NCBI GenBank assembly: GCA_015663855.1
Contig: DQRJ01000041.1
Location: 1 to 23,689 of the forward strand
Length of the DNA: 23,689 bases
Origin: Flavobacteriales bacterium
GTDB taxonomy: Bacteria; Bacteroidota; Bacteroidia; Flavobacteriales_D; Sanyastnellaceae
Reading direction: 5' to 3'
Under the pieces are notes generated by a model, which made no database searches, was not told the DNA's origin, and saw only the letters and a program-made list of their open reading frames with translations. Shown here in pieces: positions 7,065-15,444 of this stretch; positions within the stretch are counted from its first letter, which is position 1; each line of letters opens with the position of its first letter. Both the position numbers and the translations under genes were made by a program.

Positions 7065-8351
7065 TTACAGATTCGAAATCCCGTGAATTATTCCCATGCT
7101 TAACATGTTGCCCGATGGGTTTTGAGGCAAGTCGTTAGAAGATGGAGTTATGATATAATCAAAGCATACCGTACCAAACATATTCCATGATTCCGAAATC
7201 ACTCTGCTACAACGTCCTCGTACCCAAGTGAAATTGTAATCGTAGTTGACGTTTTTTAGAGTGCCCATCTCGGTTTGGAAGACCCAGGTCGTAGATGTTT
7301 TATTGCGAAAATCGAAATAGAGAGAGGACGTCTTAGTGTCGCCCCCGGTTATAACTCCCAAAGGGATTCCCGCATTAGACCAAGTCGTTTCATTTGCGAG
7401 TCCGTACAGTTGTCTTTTTGTAGAGACGAGATTTACTCCGGCCGAAATATTTTCGTGAGAATATTCCCCAGTAAGACTCCACGAAATTCCATCGGTCGAA
7501 AATGACGAGGTCGAAGTTGCTACTTCCCATTTGCTAGAGAAGTCATTTATTTCGACGAATCCGGAAAGGGATAAAGCCGAAATGGACTTGATCGAGTCGG
7601 ATTCACTAGCTCGCCCGACGAGTGAAGAAATCCCCCAAACCTCATTCTCATACCCCCCAGAAATAAGAAAAGCTCTCGATTGTGAGAAAAGAGCTTCAGT
7701 GGTGCCGCCTATAACACCCCGAGTATCGCCGATCCACTCGACGGCATTGAAAGCTAAATGGTATGAATCGTTTTCCCATCCTAAATTCAAAGATGGATAC
7801 GGAACATCTTCTCTACTTAGTAGGAGGGGAGATCTTCCCCACCCGAAATTAATCGGGTCATTCGATAGTTTCACATTAATTCCTTCAAGGGGTCCAATAT
7901 TACCAGCCCAATTGATAAACCCAGTAGCCTTTGCTATATCAACAATGAGTGGGAGCTCGGTCTCTAAAACAGGAGAAATAGTTTTAAATCTTCCCCACCC
8001 TGGGAGTCGATAGGATGTTCTAGAAAAATTTGATAAAAACGGACTCAAGGTTGATTGTCTCTCAAGTAACTGCCCACCTGCAGTAAAATTGCCATCTATT
8101 TCAGCATGAAAAGTGGCACCACGAGTGTTATCAAATCCGGTGTATCCATCTCCGATCAACCACAGAAAGGTTATTGCGGGGTCAAGAGTAACAGTGGATC
8201 TGTCAGATTTAAAAGTAATAGCGTGAGACCGTAGCGAATATGTGGTTGAGATTTGGCCTGAGAGAGTGTTGCTAAATGCTGCAAATAGACTCAAAGACAA
8301 GAAAAACGCAAAATTTTGGAACGACTTAAAAGCTGACCTTTTATTTTCCAT
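7065..8351 (-). CDS. Predicted outer-membrane beta-barrel protein, diverged Wzi-like
   Basis: With ATG at 8351 the product is 428 residues. A signal peptide is clear (hydrophobic core about 14-27, likely cleavage near LSG/Q at 32-33). The rest is strand-rich, with alternating aromatic residues and no predicted helices. Residues about 164-190 read NDPINFGWGRSPLLLSRE followed by PYPSL, aligning with the WGxGxxxL...PYxxL region of the Wzi-like protein two genes downstream. I therefore call it a diverged Wzi-like barrel, with less certainty than its neighbour. The chosen start overlaps the fcl stop by 11 bases. A longer in-frame start at 8387 would put a polar tail in front of the signal peptide and is disfavoured. 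Context (fcl before, WecA-like after) points to surface-glycan export or assembly, which is inference. Confidence 0.66.
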   Translation of the reverse strand: MENKRSAFKSFQNFAFFLSLSLFAAFSNTLSGQISTTYSLRSHAITFKSDRSTVTLDPAITFLWLIGDGYTGFDNTRGATFHAEIDGNFTAGGQLLERQSTLSPFLSNFSRTSYRLPGWGRFKTISPVLETELPLIVDIAKATGFINWAGNIGPLEGINVKLSNDPINFGWGRSPLLLSREDVPYPSLNLGWENDSYHLAFNAVEWIGDTRGVIGGTTEALFSQSRAFLISGGYENEVWGISSLVGRASESDSIKSISALSLSGFVEINDFSSKWEVATSTSSFSTDGISWSLTGEYSHENISAGVNLVSTKRQLYGLANETTWSNAGIPLGVITGGDTKTSSLYFDFRNKTSTTWVFQTEMGTLKNVNYDYNFTWVRGRCSRVISESWNMFGTVCFDYIITPSSNDLPQNPSGNMLSMGIIHGISNL

Positions 8352-9270
8352 TTGAAACATAGTCTGCATAAACGGATTCAATGCCATCTTTCAATTTAAT
8401 GGATGCGTCCCACCCCATCTCACTCATCTTGGATACATTTAAGAGCTTGCGAGGGGCTCCGTCTGGCTTTGATGAATCCCAAACTATTTCCCCCTTAAAC
8501 CCTACCACCTCAGCAATCGTAGTTGCAAGTTCTCCTATACTTAAATCAATTCCCGTTCCGATGTTTACCCAGCCTTCCGAATCGTGGTGATCCATTAAGT
8601 GTAATAATCCATCGGCAAGATCCTTAACGTGAAGGAATTCTCTTTTCGGTGTGCCAGAACCCCAACAAACGACCTCTTTTTCTCCATTCTTTACAGCTTC
8701 GTGAAAACGTCGAATAAATGCAGGAAGAACATGGCTATTTTCTGGATGATAATTATCGCCAGGTCCGTATAAATTTGTAGGCATAGCGGAGATAAAATTG
8801 CATCCATATTGTTTGCGATACGCGTCACAAAGCTTCAGACCAGCAATTTTCGCAAGAGCATAAGGCTCATTAGTGGGCTCTAAAGGCCCAGTCAGTAGGG
8901 CATTTTCTGGTATAGGTTGTGGGGCCAAACGTGGATATATACACGAACTCCCTAAGAAAAGCAGCTTCTCCACCCCATGCTTGTAAGCCGAGTCAATTAC
9001 GTTAGTAGCTATCGAAAGATTATCGAAGAAGAATTCCGCAGGATAGGTAGCATTTGCGTGGATTCCTCCCACTTTTGCAGCTGCCAAATAAACGATTTGG
9101 GGTTTTTTCGTTGCGAAAAACTCATCTACAGCATTTCTATCCCGTAAATCGAGATCTTTTGAGGTGCGAGTAATAATATTTCCTTCGCCTCTTGATTCCA
9201 ACGCCCTAACAAGAGCAGCCCCCACCATACCTCTATGTCCCGCTACGTAAATGAGTTTGTTTGGATTCAT
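8341..9270 (-). CDS. fcl: GDP-L-fucose synthase (GDP-4-keto-6-deoxy-D-mannose 3,5-epimerase/4-reductase)
   Basis: The enzyme turns GDP-4-keto-6-deoxy-mannose into GDP-L-fucose with NADPH, in the cytoplasm. It is an extended short-chain dehydrogenase. The 309 residues show the Rossmann motif GHRGMVG (11-17), the catalytic serine in LGSSCIYP (S108 or S109), the YALAK motif (Y137, K141), and C110 and H180. These sit one residue off the E. coli enzyme's S107/Y136/K140/C109/H179, so the active site is complete. The AAAKVGGI segment (63-70) and PKREFLHVKD (208-217) are also family-specific. It supplies fucose donor for the adjacent glycan genes. The usual partner gmd (GDP-mannose dehydratase) is not in this window. 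The stop overlaps the next gene's start by 11 bases. Confidence 0.96.
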   Translation of the reverse strand: MNPNKLIYVAGHRGMVGAALVRALESRGEGNIITRTSKDLDLRDRNAVDEFFATKKPQIVYLAAAKVGGIHANATYPAEFFFDNLSIATNVIDSAYKHGVEKLLFLGSSCIYPRLAPQPIPENALLTGPLEPTNEPYALAKIAGLKLCDAYRKQYGCNFISAMPTNLYGPGDNYHPENSHVLPAFIRRFHEAVKNGEKEVVCWGSGTPKREFLHVKDLADGLLHLMDHHDSEGWVNIGTGIDLSIGELATTIAEVVGFKGEIVWDSSKPDGAPRKLLNVSKMSEMGWDASIKLKDGIESVYADYVSNGK

Positions 9271-9342
9271 ATCGCTCTAAATGTACTGATAGTAGTGAAG
9301 GTTATGATGGAAAGGTAGGTGATTTTTACGAAAAAATTAGGA

Positions 9343-10203
9343 TTATTGACTCACGTCGAATGCGTTTCTAAATCCATCACCTAGCCAAGTAAATGCAAGC
9401 ACGAGACTCGCGATTAACGCACCAGGAAGCACAGCAAGCCAAGCCAAATCTGTCGTTAACAAATGATAGTGCTCCTTTACGATGTTTCCCCATGACGGGA
9501 CAGGAATTCTAGCTCCGACCCCTAAAAAGCTCAAGCCCGCTTCGATTAATATCGCAGCCGCGAAGTTTGCTGCGGCAACTACGATAATCGGGCCGAGAGC
9601 GTTCGGTAACATGTGAACGAACATCGTGCGGAAGTCGGAGAGGCCGAGTGCTTTAGCGGCCTGCACGTATTCGAGTTCTCGCAACGATATAAATTGCCCT
9701 CGGACTATGCGTGCCACTTCTACCCACATCGTGAGTCCTATCGCCACAAATACCTGCCAAAATCCCTTCCCGAATGCGAGAGTTATCGCCAGAACCATCA
9801 ATAATGTGGGCACAGTCCAAACAACCTGTAAGAACCAACTAACCACAGTGTCGACTCGTCCTCCTTTAAATCCAGCCCAGGCGCCTAAGAACAGACCGAT
9901 AATCAAGCTTATCGCTACAGCTACTCCCGCCACGGAAAGTGAAATGGCGCTACCGGCCATGAGGCGGCTTAGAAAATCCCTACCGTAACGATCGCTTCCT
10001 AGGAGAAACGTAAATGACTCGCCGTCGATATCGACAGTAGTACCGGGTTCGAGAAGGCTCAGCTCTAAATGTTGGTCATTCGCATTAGGACTTGAGTCCG
10101 GCCTTAAAATCGACCCAGAAACAGCAATAAAAATCCAAATAATTACCCACAACCCTCCAATGGTTGCGAGCTTATTCGATTTAATAAAGCTTTTAAAATT
10201 CAT
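9343..10203 (-). CDS. ABC transporter permease, OppC/DppC type (peptide/nickel family)
   Basis: This is one transmembrane subunit of a binding-protein-dependent importer of the peptide/nickel family. The 286 residues show an N-terminal helix (about 12-31), a periplasmic stretch, then LLGSDRYGRDFLSRL (67-81), a hallmark of OppC/DppC preceding the second helix. The EAA loop that docks the ATPase is at about 178-201 (EYVQAAKALGLSDF... MLPN). GLSFLGVG with PSWGNIV near the C-terminus is the other family signature. No partner permease, ATPase or substrate-binding protein is present in the window. Such scattered genes are not rare in Bacteroidota, so it is probably functional with subunits encoded elsewhere. 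Neighbours are a glycosyltransferase (29 bases upstream) and fcl (72 bases downstream). Substrate unknown. Confidence 0.9.
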   Translation of the reverse strand: MNFKSFIKSNKLATIGGLWVIIWIFIAVSGSILRPDSSPNANDQHLELSLLEPGTTVDIDGESFTFLLGSDRYGRDFLSRLMAGSAISLSVAGVAVAISLIIGLFLGAWAGFKGGRVDTVVSWFLQVVWTVPTLLMVLAITLAFGKGFWQVFVAIGLTMWVEVARIVRGQFISLRELEYVQAAKALGLSDFRTMFVHMLPNALGPIIVVAAANFAAAILIEAGLSFLGVGARIPVPSWGNIVKEHYHLLTTDLAWLAVLPGALIASLVLAFTWLGDGFRNAFDVSQ

Positions 10204-10232
10204 TCTTCGAAGTTCGTCAATTCACTTTTAAT

Positions 10233-11318
10233 TCACCTCCATTTGGTCTTACCAAATAATAGAATCATAATTTGAAACGGATATATGATGGAAAGTAGCA
10301 ACCAATCCCATATTGTGGAGCGAATTCGGAACCATTTTGTGACTCGGCTCGTGAATATAATATCGATTAACGCTCGCCCTCCCCAGAGTACGAATAGCAC
10401 CTTAAGTGAGACCACTCCTGCAATTACTAGTCCTAAAGTTGTCAATTCCGTAATTCCGAGTAGTGCAATCCAAATCGAAATGCGCTTCGCTGAATTCAAT
10501 TCGTAGTACTTTGCTTTCGCCCCCCACCGAGCACGTTGTCGAATCCACTTTCTAACTCCTCCAGCTTGATTAGCACTTACACACGCATCAATATCGTGAG
10601 CCCAAAAAACGAGCTTACCCGAATTCACTAGCGCGTGTACGGCAAAAACATCATCTCCAGACTCAATATCGCACCTCATATCTTCCTCACTTGGGTAATA
10701 CTCCACCCGAAAGGCCAAATTTGCCGCGCTTCCCATCGCGGCACTCCCCTTTATCGACGAAGCGGCCGCCCACCCCATCATTGCCGCGTACTCAATACTC
10801 TCGATACCACCTCCCGCGATCTTAACCGGTCCGATTATAGCCCCCACCCCTAATTCGTCCCCAGATCGCTCTGAAATAGCCCTTCCCATACTTAAAATCC
10901 ACGTTGGAGGTGCGATAACGTCAGCGTCCGTAGTAACGACCCAGTTCGTCTCTGCTCGCTCGATACCTGTTCGAATCGCGTCTTTTTTACCTCGACCGTT
11001 GTTTAGAATGACTGTAATCTTCGTCCGAACGGAAGAATTTAGCAACTTCGCAGCATAATCACGTGCAACATTCTGAGTTTGATCCTCACTATGATCGTCC
11101 ACAATAATTATTTCGACTGGCGATGTGATTTGCGCCTCCAAGTGATTTAGTAAAATCGGGAGGCTAATTTCCTCATTTCTGCACGCGACAATCACAGTAA
11201 GGGGCTCGATTTCTGCATCCTCACTACGCCGACCCTCCAAGCGATTGAAATCCCTCCACCACCTACCCACCACTACAGCGTGAGTTATTAAGATTGCTGA
11301 TATGAGGAATTCTATCAT
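10233..11318 (-). CDS. Membrane-associated family 2 glycosyltransferase
   Basis: The 361-residue protein has an N-terminal helix (about 3-19), a cytoplasmic GT-A domain and two or three C-terminal helices (from about 281). GT2 motifs are in order: VIVACRNEE (42-50), IIVDDHSED (71-79), the metal-binding DAD (131-133), the GDD acceptor-base region (221-223) and QRARW (261-265), the QxxRW of processive/polymerising GT2 enzymes. The donor and acceptor are unknown. A role in the neighbouring surface-glycan genes is likely. ATG at 11318 is chosen; an upstream in-frame start would run into the divergent ruvC gene. The coding strand uses many CpG and GGG codons and looks noticeably more GC-rich than ruvC immediately beside it (by eye). 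Confidence 0.88.
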   Translation of the reverse strand: MIEFLISAILITHAVVVGRWWRDFNRLEGRRSEDAEIEPLTVIVACRNEEISLPILLNHLEAQITSPVEIIIVDDHSEDQTQNVARDYAAKLLNSSVRTKITVILNNGRGKKDAIRTGIERAETNWVVTTDADVIAPPTWILSMGRAISERSGDELGVGAIIGPVKIAGGGIESIEYAAMMGWAAASSIKGSAAMGSAANLAFRVEYYPSEEDMRCDIESGDDVFAVHALVNSGKLVFWAHDIDACVSANQAGGVRKWIRQRARWGAKAKYYELNSAKRISIWIALLGITELTTLGLVIAGVVSLKVLFVLWGGRALIDIIFTSRVTKWFRIRSTIWDWLLLSIIYPFQIMILLFGKTKWR

Positions 11319-11362
11319 AATGCGAGAATACGAAGTACCAGTTTTGTAATTTGGTTCTTTCA

Positions 11363-11938
11363 ATGAAAACTTCTCATACCACAGAAAGAATAATCCTAGG
11401 AATAGATCCAGGCACCACAATTATGGGGTATGGGATAATTAGGGTTACTGGTAAATCGAGTGTGGAGATGATCGAAATGGGTGCTTTACATCTTTCAAAA
11501 TATCCTGATCACGCTTTAAAACTCAAGAAAATTTTCGATAGGTGCCTACAATTGATTGAAACTCATAATCCTGACGAGATGGCTGTAGAGGCACCGTTTT
11601 ACGGTAAAAATGTTCAGTCTATGCTTAAGTTAGGAAGAGCTCAAGGAGTTGCATTTGCGGCAGCATTAAGTAGAGACCTTGCGATCGCAGAATATGCTCC
11701 TAGAAAGATAAAAAAGTCAATTACGGGATCTGGCGCAGCTTCAAAAGAACAAGTTGCAGGAATGGTGCAGAGAATTCTAAAAATACCTAACGAGTCTATG
11801 CCTAAAAACCTAGATGCTTCAGACGGCATCGCTGTGGCTTTATGTCACCACTTTCAGCTGTCATCACCTACTATGACAAAGGGAGGAGGTGGATGGAAGG
11901 CATTTATTAAAGAGAATCCTGCGCGTGTAACAAGCTGA
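11363..11938 (+). CDS. ruvC: Crossover junction endodeoxyribonuclease RuvC
   Basis: RuvC is the dimeric RNase H-fold resolvase that cuts Holliday junctions with RuvAB in recombination repair. The 191 residues keep the four acidic catalytic positions: D15 in LGIDPGT, E76 in AVEAPF, and D151/D154 in LDASDGIAVALCHH. The motif GRAQGV (91-96) is also conserved. ATG at 11363 is used. An in-frame TTG four codons earlier exists but adds nothing conserved. The gene is monocistronic: it diverges from the glycosyltransferase with a 44-base gap and ends 221 bases before the convergent ddl, with a strong hairpin in between. ruvA and ruvB are not in the window. The low GC fits the genome's housekeeping style better than the genes to its left. 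Confidence 0.96.
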   Translation: MKTSHTTERIILGIDPGTTIMGYGIIRVTGKSSVEMIEMGALHLSKYPDHALKLKKIFDRCLQLIETHNPDEMAVEAPFYGKNVQSMLKLGRAQGVAFAAALSRDLAIAEYAPRKIKKSITGSGAASKEQVAGMVQRILKIPNESMPKNLDASDGIAVALCHHFQLSSPTMTKGGGGWKAFIKENPARVTS

Positions 11939-12078
11939 TAACCAAGGGAATAGCCGATATTAAGAATTTGAAGTTAACAGAATTAGGGCTTCTTCGTGCA
12001 ACCTTTTGCATTAATTTTCGTATATTTATAATGAAGCAATTAGCTTTTAACAGTTTACTTGTTTTCATTCAACAGCAA

Positions 12079-12106
12079 GAAGGGCTACCTAACGAGGTGG
12101 CCCTTC
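12079..12106 (+). terminator. Rho-independent-type hairpin between convergent ruvC and ddl
   Basis: An 11-base-pair stem, GAAGGGCTACC (12079-12089) with GGTGGCCCTTC (12096-12106), contains one T-G wobble and closes a six-base loop TAACGA. A T-rich stretch (GTTGTTTT, 12107-12114) follows on the plus strand, so it should end transcription from ruvC or from a short transcript starting in the gap. As a near-perfect palindrome between convergent genes it may also stop ddl transcripts, though the minus-strand side has a weaker T tract. Confidence 0.75.
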
Positions 12107-12159
12107 GTTGTTTTAAGAAGTCCTACATATGATTATACCAAACTAAAACTAGAGTGAAT

Positions 12160-13164
12160 TTATAGTAACTCAGTAATAATTTTAGTTAGCATTTTTTTAG
12201 TTTCAATACCGGCATAATCGAGCTGTTGGGGTAAAAGACTCATTTTCGTAAATCCCGGGACGGAATTTACTTCTATAATTGCAGGCATATCCCCATTAAC
12301 AAGCATTACATCAAAGCGAACCATCCCTTCACATTTCAAAACAAAGTGAGCTTTCATAACAACTTTTTGAATTTTCTCGGAGATGCCTGACGAAATTTTA
12401 GCTGGGGTTATCTCTTTCGAAGCGCCTTCGTATTTCGCTTGGTAATCGAAAAACAAGTTTTCAGTGATTATTTCCGTAATAGGCATTATTTGAGGTAGTT
12501 TATCGTCTCCCGGTATTATTCCGACAGAAAACTCACGGCCATCTAAAAAAGATTCAATGATCACAGATTGACATCCCGTATCAAAAGCAGTACTAATTGC
12601 TCTATTTATGTCTTCACGAGTTTCTACTCTTGAAATTCCAAGACTAGAACCACCCTGGTTTGGTTTAACGAAGCAAGGAAGTTTAACGAGTCTAACGATT
12701 TCAGTAATGTCAGAATCGTTTAGCACCTCTCCCTTAACAATTTCCCTAGAATCAGCTACTAAAAGACCCGCTTCACGTAATTTGTTATTCGCCTTATACT
12801 TATCGAATGTAAGTTTTACGGATGAAGAAGAGCCTGTAGAAAAAGGCAGTCCGATTTTCTCAAAATATTCTTGTAAAACCCCATCTTCACCTGGCGTTCC
12901 ATGAACCATTATGAAAACGGCATCAAATTGGGTGGAATTGCCAGACGAATCTTTCCAACTGAATGATTCCCTATCAATATCCTGTCGACTGTTATCTTCT
13001 AATTCTACCCACCAATTATCTATGTCTATTCTGACCAAATAAGGATTGAATTTAGTTCGATCAATATTTTCCATAACAGAAGCTGCGCTTTGAATAGAAA
13101 TTACAGATTCACCGGAGTAACCGCCCGCGAGCACAGCAATTTTAGGTAACGCGGTTTTATTCAT
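12160..13164 (-). CDS. ddl: D-alanine--D-alanine ligase
   Basis: This ATP-grasp enzyme joins two D-alanines in the cytoplasm for peptidoglycan precursor synthesis. The 334 residues from ATG 13164 open with AVLAGGYSGESVISIQSA (family GGxSxExxxS). The flexible-loop segment KPNQGGSSLGIS, and the C-terminal metal and substrate region FDVMLVNGD and IEVNSVPGFTKMSLLPQQ, are all present. A TTG three codons upstream (13173) could be read as a start, but the ATG leaves a clean 10-base gap behind the purK stop. purK and ddl appear to form a two-gene unit, although their pathways are unrelated. Convergent with ruvC. VanA-type D-lactate specificity is not suggested, but I cannot check the residues rigorously. 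Confidence 0.95.
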   Translation of the reverse strand: MNKTALPKIAVLAGGYSGESVISIQSAASVMENIDRTKFNPYLVRIDIDNWWVELEDNSRQDIDRESFSWKDSSGNSTQFDAVFIMVHGTPGEDGVLQEYFEKIGLPFSTGSSSSVKLTFDKYKANNKLREAGLLVADSREIVKGEVLNDSDITEIVRLVKLPCFVKPNQGGSSLGISRVETREDINRAISTAFDTGCQSVIIESFLDGREFSVGIIPGDDKLPQIMPITEIITENLFFDYQAKYEGASKEITPAKISSGISEKIQKVVMKAHFVLKCEGMVRFDVMLVNGDMPAIIEVNSVPGFTKMSLLPQQLDYAGIETKKMLTKIITELL

Positions 13165-13174
13165 GGATTGCAAT

Positions 13175-14347
13175 TTACTTGCTATCGGAACCTTTTACAC
13201 AGAAGATTTCAAGAAGTTTTAACAGTATATCTTGAACCTCCTCTTGATTATTTCCTGTCACAGTAACGTGTCCCATTTTCCTAAAAGGCTTTACAATAGA
13301 TTTCCCATATAAATGAGGATGCACTCCGCTCATTTCTAATGCGACATTCATTCCCTCGTAAATAGGAATCCCAACAGCATCAGATGCCCCAAGTAGGTTA
13401 ATCATACCTGCAGCTACGTGTAACTCTTCAACACTTCCTAATGGCAGATTAGCAACAGCACGTAAATGTTGAGCAAATTGAGAAGTCCGATTTGCCTCAA
13501 TGGTGTGGTGGCCACTGTTGTGAGTGCGCGGAGCAACTTCATTAACTAACAGCCCACCATCGGTATCTAGAAATAATTCAATAGCCATAAGACCCTCAAA
13601 TTCCATTTTCTCTACTACCATTAAGGCCAAACCCTTAGCTTCTTCTTCCAGTCGGTCACTAATATTAGCAGGAGCAATTAATGAAGAAACTAAATTCGCT
13701 TTAGGATCGAAAACGGCCTCTACTACTGGATATATAGCGGTTTCGCCCGTCGAACTACGTGCTATAATGACACTTAGTTCTTTTTCGATATCGACAGCTT
13801 TTTCGATCAAACTAGGCTCATTAAATCTCTTTTCCCTAGCATTCTCAACGTTTTTCAGAACTTGTACGCCACGTCCGTCATACCCGCCCGTTCTCAGTTT
13901 TTGGACTATAGGAAACCCCATTAATGAAATATCCCCATTAGATTCAATTACAGTGAACTCGGCAGTGGGGATGTGATTTTCTGCAAAAAATTGCTTCTGG
14001 AGTGCTTTATCTTGAATAAGGGCTATGTGATCAGGTTTTGGGATCACGCGTACGCCCACCGCCTCTAACCGCCTCAGTCCATCAACGCTGACATGCTCTA
14101 TTTCAATAGTTAATACGTCTAGGTTTTGACCAAATTCAAATACGGCATCCGAATCATTAATATCTCCTTGGACGAACCTATGAGTGAAATGTTTACACGG
14201 GGCTTCACTTGAAGGGTCCATTACCTCTACTCTAAGATCTAAGTCTATAGCAGATTGAATCATCATTCTACCTAATTGACCACCTCCGAGTACTCCAATT
14301 CGTGTGGAAGGACCGGGATTGAATCTTGTGGAAGTTTTTTTCAACAT
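13175..14347 (-). CDS. purK: N5-carboxyaminoimidazole ribonucleotide synthase
   Basis: PurK uses ATP and bicarbonate to convert AIR to N5-CAIR, and PurE then isomerises the product in purine synthesis. The 390 residues form an ATP-grasp fold. The N-terminal IGVLGGGQLGRMM (17-29) is the family signature. KLRTGGYDGRGVQVL is the nucleotide-binding loop, and NEVAPRTHNSGHHTIEA is the C-terminal catalytic segment specific to PurK. The first 16 residues are a polar extension, so a slightly shorter real protein is possible, though ATG 14347 is well supported by a TATCTTTG box at 14359-14352. ddl follows after 10 bases. It diverges from the MscS gene with only 38 bases between start codons, so both promoters must overlap there. 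purE is not in the window. Confidence 0.95.
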   Translation of the reverse strand: MLKKTSTRFNPGPSTRIGVLGGGQLGRMMIQSAIDLDLRVEVMDPSSEAPCKHFTHRFVQGDINDSDAVFEFGQNLDVLTIEIEHVSVDGLRRLEAVGVRVIPKPDHIALIQDKALQKQFFAENHIPTAEFTVIESNGDISLMGFPIVQKLRTGGYDGRGVQVLKNVENAREKRFNEPSLIEKAVDIEKELSVIIARSSTGETAIYPVVEAVFDPKANLVSSLIAPANISDRLEEEAKGLALMVVEKMEFEGLMAIELFLDTDGGLLVNEVAPRTHNSGHHTIEANRTSQFAQHLRAVANLPLGSVEELHVAAGMINLLGASDAVGIPIYEGMNVALEMSGVHPHLYGKSIVKPFRKMGHVTVTGNNQEEVQDILLKLLEIFCVKGSDSK

Positions 14348-14351
14348 ATTG

Positions 14352-14359
14352 CAAAGATA
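14352..14359 (-). promoter_or_regulatory. Putative -7 promoter element (TATCTTTG) for purK-ddl
   Basis: Read on the minus strand this is TATCTTTG, a full TAnnTTTG match, ending only 4 bases before the purK ATG. If genuine, transcription would start at or very near the ATG, giving a leaderless or near-leaderless mRNA. No clear TTG -33 element lies at standard spacing in the 38-base divergent gap. Confidence 0.3.
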
Positions 14360-14385
14360 TTAGATAGATTTACGATTTTAGCCAC

Positions 14386-15444
14386 ATGGAAAGATTTGAT
14401 TCACTTATTTATTTGGGTAATCCGTTAACAGAATGGATAATCGCCCTTGCATATATTGTTGGGAGTGTGTTTGTAGCTCGCCTAGTATATAGAATTTTTA
14501 CTAAAATATTTAAGAAATTCACAGCTTCTACTGAAAGTGAGTTAGATGATTTGATAGTAGATTCGATTCAGGAGCCGATTTCACTCGCCTTTATCCTATT
14601 AGGATTTTACTTAGGTTACTCTCACCTCACCTTCACCTTGTCAGGAGAGGTTATATACCAAATTTTTTCCGTTGCCGCTGTTCTAGATATCACTTGGTTA
14701 GCTGCAAGACTATTAGATGCGGCTATTTCAAACCTTGTAAAGAGAATATCTAAAGGGTCTGATGGTGCAATGATTAACCAAATAGCACCTGTTTTAAAGA
14801 AGGTAGTTAAAGCTGGGGTGTGGATTTTAGGTATGATTACTGCGATGAACAACGTGGGATTCCAAGTGGGTCCAATACTTGCTGGTGCAGGAATTGGAGG
14901 TCTTGCTATGGCTATGGCCGCAAAGGATTTCGTCGCTAATATTTTCGGAGGAATCACCGTATTTGTCGATAAACCTTTTACGGTTGGAGATAGAATAAAG
15001 GTTAGCGGTATTGACGGTACCGTACTGGAAATAGGCATACGATCAACTCGAATAATAACACTTGAAGGAAGAACGGTTACTATTCCGAACCATCAATTTA
15101 CTGACTCGGTAGTAGAAAATGTAACAGCAGAACCATCTCGAAAAGTTAAAATTGCTCTCGGGCTTACCTATGACACTCCTCCTGAAAAAGTACAACTCGC
15201 AGTAAATATCTTGAGGGATATTGTAGGTGAAAACCCTGATACAGAAAATGACTTCACGGTTTGGTTTAGTTCGTTTGGAGATTTCAGCTTGAATGTCAGT
15301 TGCACCTATTATATAAAGAAGACAGGGCATTGGGCGAATACGCCAGGTGAGATAAATATGTCTATTTTAGAGAAATTTAATGCTGAGAAATTAGATTTCG
15401 CATTCCCAACTCAAACCATAATCACGGAATCTGCTAACCCATGA
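14386..15444 (+). CDS. MscS-family small-conductance mechanosensitive channel
   Basis: MscS channels open in the inner membrane when turgor rises and release solutes after hypo-osmotic shock. The 352-residue protein has hydrophobic segments at about 17-34, 64-80, 88-112 and 140-157. The pore helix follows at about 162-190, rich in G and A (GPILAGAGIGGLAMAMAAKD), and then FVANIFGGITVFVDKPFTVGD, the MscS beta-domain entry. GRTVTIPNHQF (222-232) is the conserved beta-domain motif. With about five membrane spans it is longer than E. coli MscS (286 residues, three spans) and resembles the extended bacterial forms. Its stop overlaps the next gene by ATGA, so the two are likely cotranslated. Confidence 0.93.
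   Translation: MERFDSLIYLGNPLTEWIIALAYIVGSVFVARLVYRIFTKIFKKFTASTESELDDLIVDSIQEPISLAFILLGFYLGYSHLTFTLSGEVIYQIFSVAAVLDITWLAARLLDAAISNLVKRISKGSDGAMINQIAPVLKKVVKAGVWILGMITAMNNVGFQVGPILAGAGIGGLAMAMAAKDFVANIFGGITVFVDKPFTVGDRIKVSGIDGTVLEIGIRSTRIITLEGRTVTIPNHQFTDSVVENVTAEPSRKVKIALGLTYDTPPEKVQLAVNILRDIVGENPDTENDFTVWFSSFGDFSLNVSCTYYIKKTGHWANTPGEINMSILEKFNAEKLDFAFPTQTIITESANP

Noticed and set aside
7531..8013. Plus-strand 160-codon open frame
   Set aside because: Antisense to the signal-peptide-bearing barrel gene, and composition (S/P/R rich) is typical of a shadow frame.
13524..13976. Plus-strand 150-codon open frame
   Set aside because: Antisense to the conserved ATP-grasp domain of purK.
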